A DNA stretch of 5,405 nucleotides from Planctomycetota bacterium (GTDB lineage: Bacteria; Planctomycetota; SZUA-567): the NCBI GenBank assembly GCA_020860865.1, contig JAJBTL010000081.1:1-5405 (forward strand), read 5' to 3'. A program made the position numbers and the translations under genes. This document shows, in pieces, positions 4,857 through 5,405 of this stretch. Each line of letters starts with the position of its first letter. Positions within the stretch are counted from its first letter, which is position 1. The notes below the pieces were generated by a model, which saw only the letters and a list, made by a program, of their open reading frames with translations, did not search any database and was not told where the DNA came from.

Positions 4857-5021
4857 GTTTTACCGCATCTGCGGTCGGCCGGATACCTCTTCCGAAAAAT
4901 CGGTGCCATTGGGTGTTGACAGTCGGAGTCATGGAACTGTTCGGCCCGTGAATCACCGGTGCAAATGAGAGACACGAAGACAAAATAGCACCTATCAGGC
5001 AAGCGCCAAAAGGGTAAAGCA
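4857..5021 (+). other. rplN-rplX intergenic region
   Basis: At 165 bases this is the longest gap in the window; in E. coli the two genes lie about a dozen bases apart. Visible elements are a small stem, ACCGC (4862-4866) with GCGGT (4871-4875), and a TTGACA (4916-4921) without a plausible -10 box at the right distance. ACAGT (4919-4923) can pair with ACTGT (4936-4940). The palindrome CACCGGTG is at 4954-4961. GGTGC occurs at 4902-4906 and 4958-4962, and both copies can pair with GCACC at 4988-4992, so alternative folds are possible. The rplX ribosome binding site AAGGG is at 5010-5014. No ORF is supported. Confidence 0.5.
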
Positions 5022-5405
5022 ATGGAAACCAAGACCCGCATTCGTAAAAACGACATTGTCCAGGTGATGGCCGGTTCCGATGGTGGCAACGTCGCCGCCG
5101 ATTCCGGCAACGACCGCGGCAAGCGCGGCAAGGTCCTCGAAATCGATCGGGAAAAGAACCGGGCCAAGGTCCAGGGCGTCAAGATGATTTACCGTCATCT
5201 GCCCGTCTCCAAGGACCCGAACAAGCCGGGCGGCGGCCGCATCCAGAAGGAAGCCTACGTCAACCTGTCGAACCTGGCGGTGGTCTGCCCGAAGTGCGAT
5301 GCCGCGACCCGTATCGGCATCCGTGAAGAAAAACAGGAACGCGACGGCGGCAAAATCAAAACAAAGCGCATCCGTGTTTGCAAGAAGTGCGGCGGCGACA
5401 TCGCC
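5022..5405 (+). CDS. rplX: 50S ribosomal protein L24 (3' partial)
   Basis: L24 is an assembly-initiator protein that binds the 5' end of 23S rRNA and ends up near the tunnel exit. The ATG at 5022 has AAGGG (5010-5014) at 7-base spacing. All 128 visible codons are open and the window ends before a stop. The KOW core runs from KNDIVQVMAG (9-18) to DRGKRGKVLEID (31-42) and VQGVKMIYRH (50-59). Between Gly18 and Asp31 there is an insertion of about 11 residues that most L24 proteins lack. The middle contains GGGRIQKEAYVNLSNLAVV (70-88). The C-terminal part forms a zinc ribbon with Cys89-x2-Cys92 and Cys120-x2-Cys123, a variant found in many bacteria but not in E. coli, which lacks the cysteines. 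Only a few residues are probably missing. Confidence 0.96.
   Translation, partial: METKTRIRKNDIVQVMAGSDGGNVAADSGNDRGKRGKVLEIDREKNRAKVQGVKMIYRHLPVSKDPNKPGGGRIQKEAYVNLSNLAVVCPKCDAATRIGIREEKQERDGGKIKTKRIRVCKKCGGDIA

Noticed and set aside
4916..4944. TTGACA as a -35 box in the rplN-rplX gap
   Set aside because: At 16-18 bases downstream the sequence is GC-rich (around GTTCGG) with no resemblance to TATAAT. A lone hexamer is not enough.

Overview
The window is one continuous plus-strand stretch of a bacterial ribosomal-protein locus, the S10-spc supercluster. It reads rplD (5' end missing), rplW, rplB, rpsS, rplV, rpsC, rplP, rpmC, rpsQ, rplN and rplX (3' end missing). All eleven genes are recognised from their family motifs, and the order is the canonical bacterial one. 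I see no RNA gene, mobile element, CRISPR array, minus-strand gene or foreign insertion. I see no undescribed multi-gene system.

Organism: certainly a bacterium, GC-rich, with strong GGAGG-type ribosome binding sites before nearly every gene. Several proteins resemble what I recall of the PVC group, especially Planctomycetota-like lineages. Examples are L16 with RGRIRGNAT followed by FGEFG, L24 with GGGRIQKEA and a four-cysteine C-terminal zinc ribbon, and L2 beginning MGIKKMRP with DFSDITK...PEKKL. This placement comes from memory of family sequences, without an alignment, and is only moderately likely.

Layout: bases 1-4402 correspond to the distal part of the classical S10 operon. L4 and L23 overlap by ATGA, as do L16/L29 and L29/S17, which implies translational coupling. 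The other junctions are separated by long gaps of 67-165 bases, unusual for genes that are nearly contiguous in most bacteria. Bases 4488-5405 hold the start of the classical spc operon (L14, L24). The 85-base gap between S17 and L14 is the S10/spc boundary and contains the strongest RNA hairpin in the window (4430-4461). It has no T-tract, so it is not a standard terminator.

Function: the products are early-to-middle assembly proteins of both subunits. L4, L22, L23, L24 and L29 belong to the exit tunnel and its rim. L2, L14 and L16 belong to the peptidyl-transferase and intersubunit region. S3, S17 and S19 are 30S proteins. The features worth a second look are local: a repeat-derived insertion in the KOW domain of L24, non-consensus residues in conserved L2 motifs, hairpins in the long gaps, and frequent TAG stop codons.
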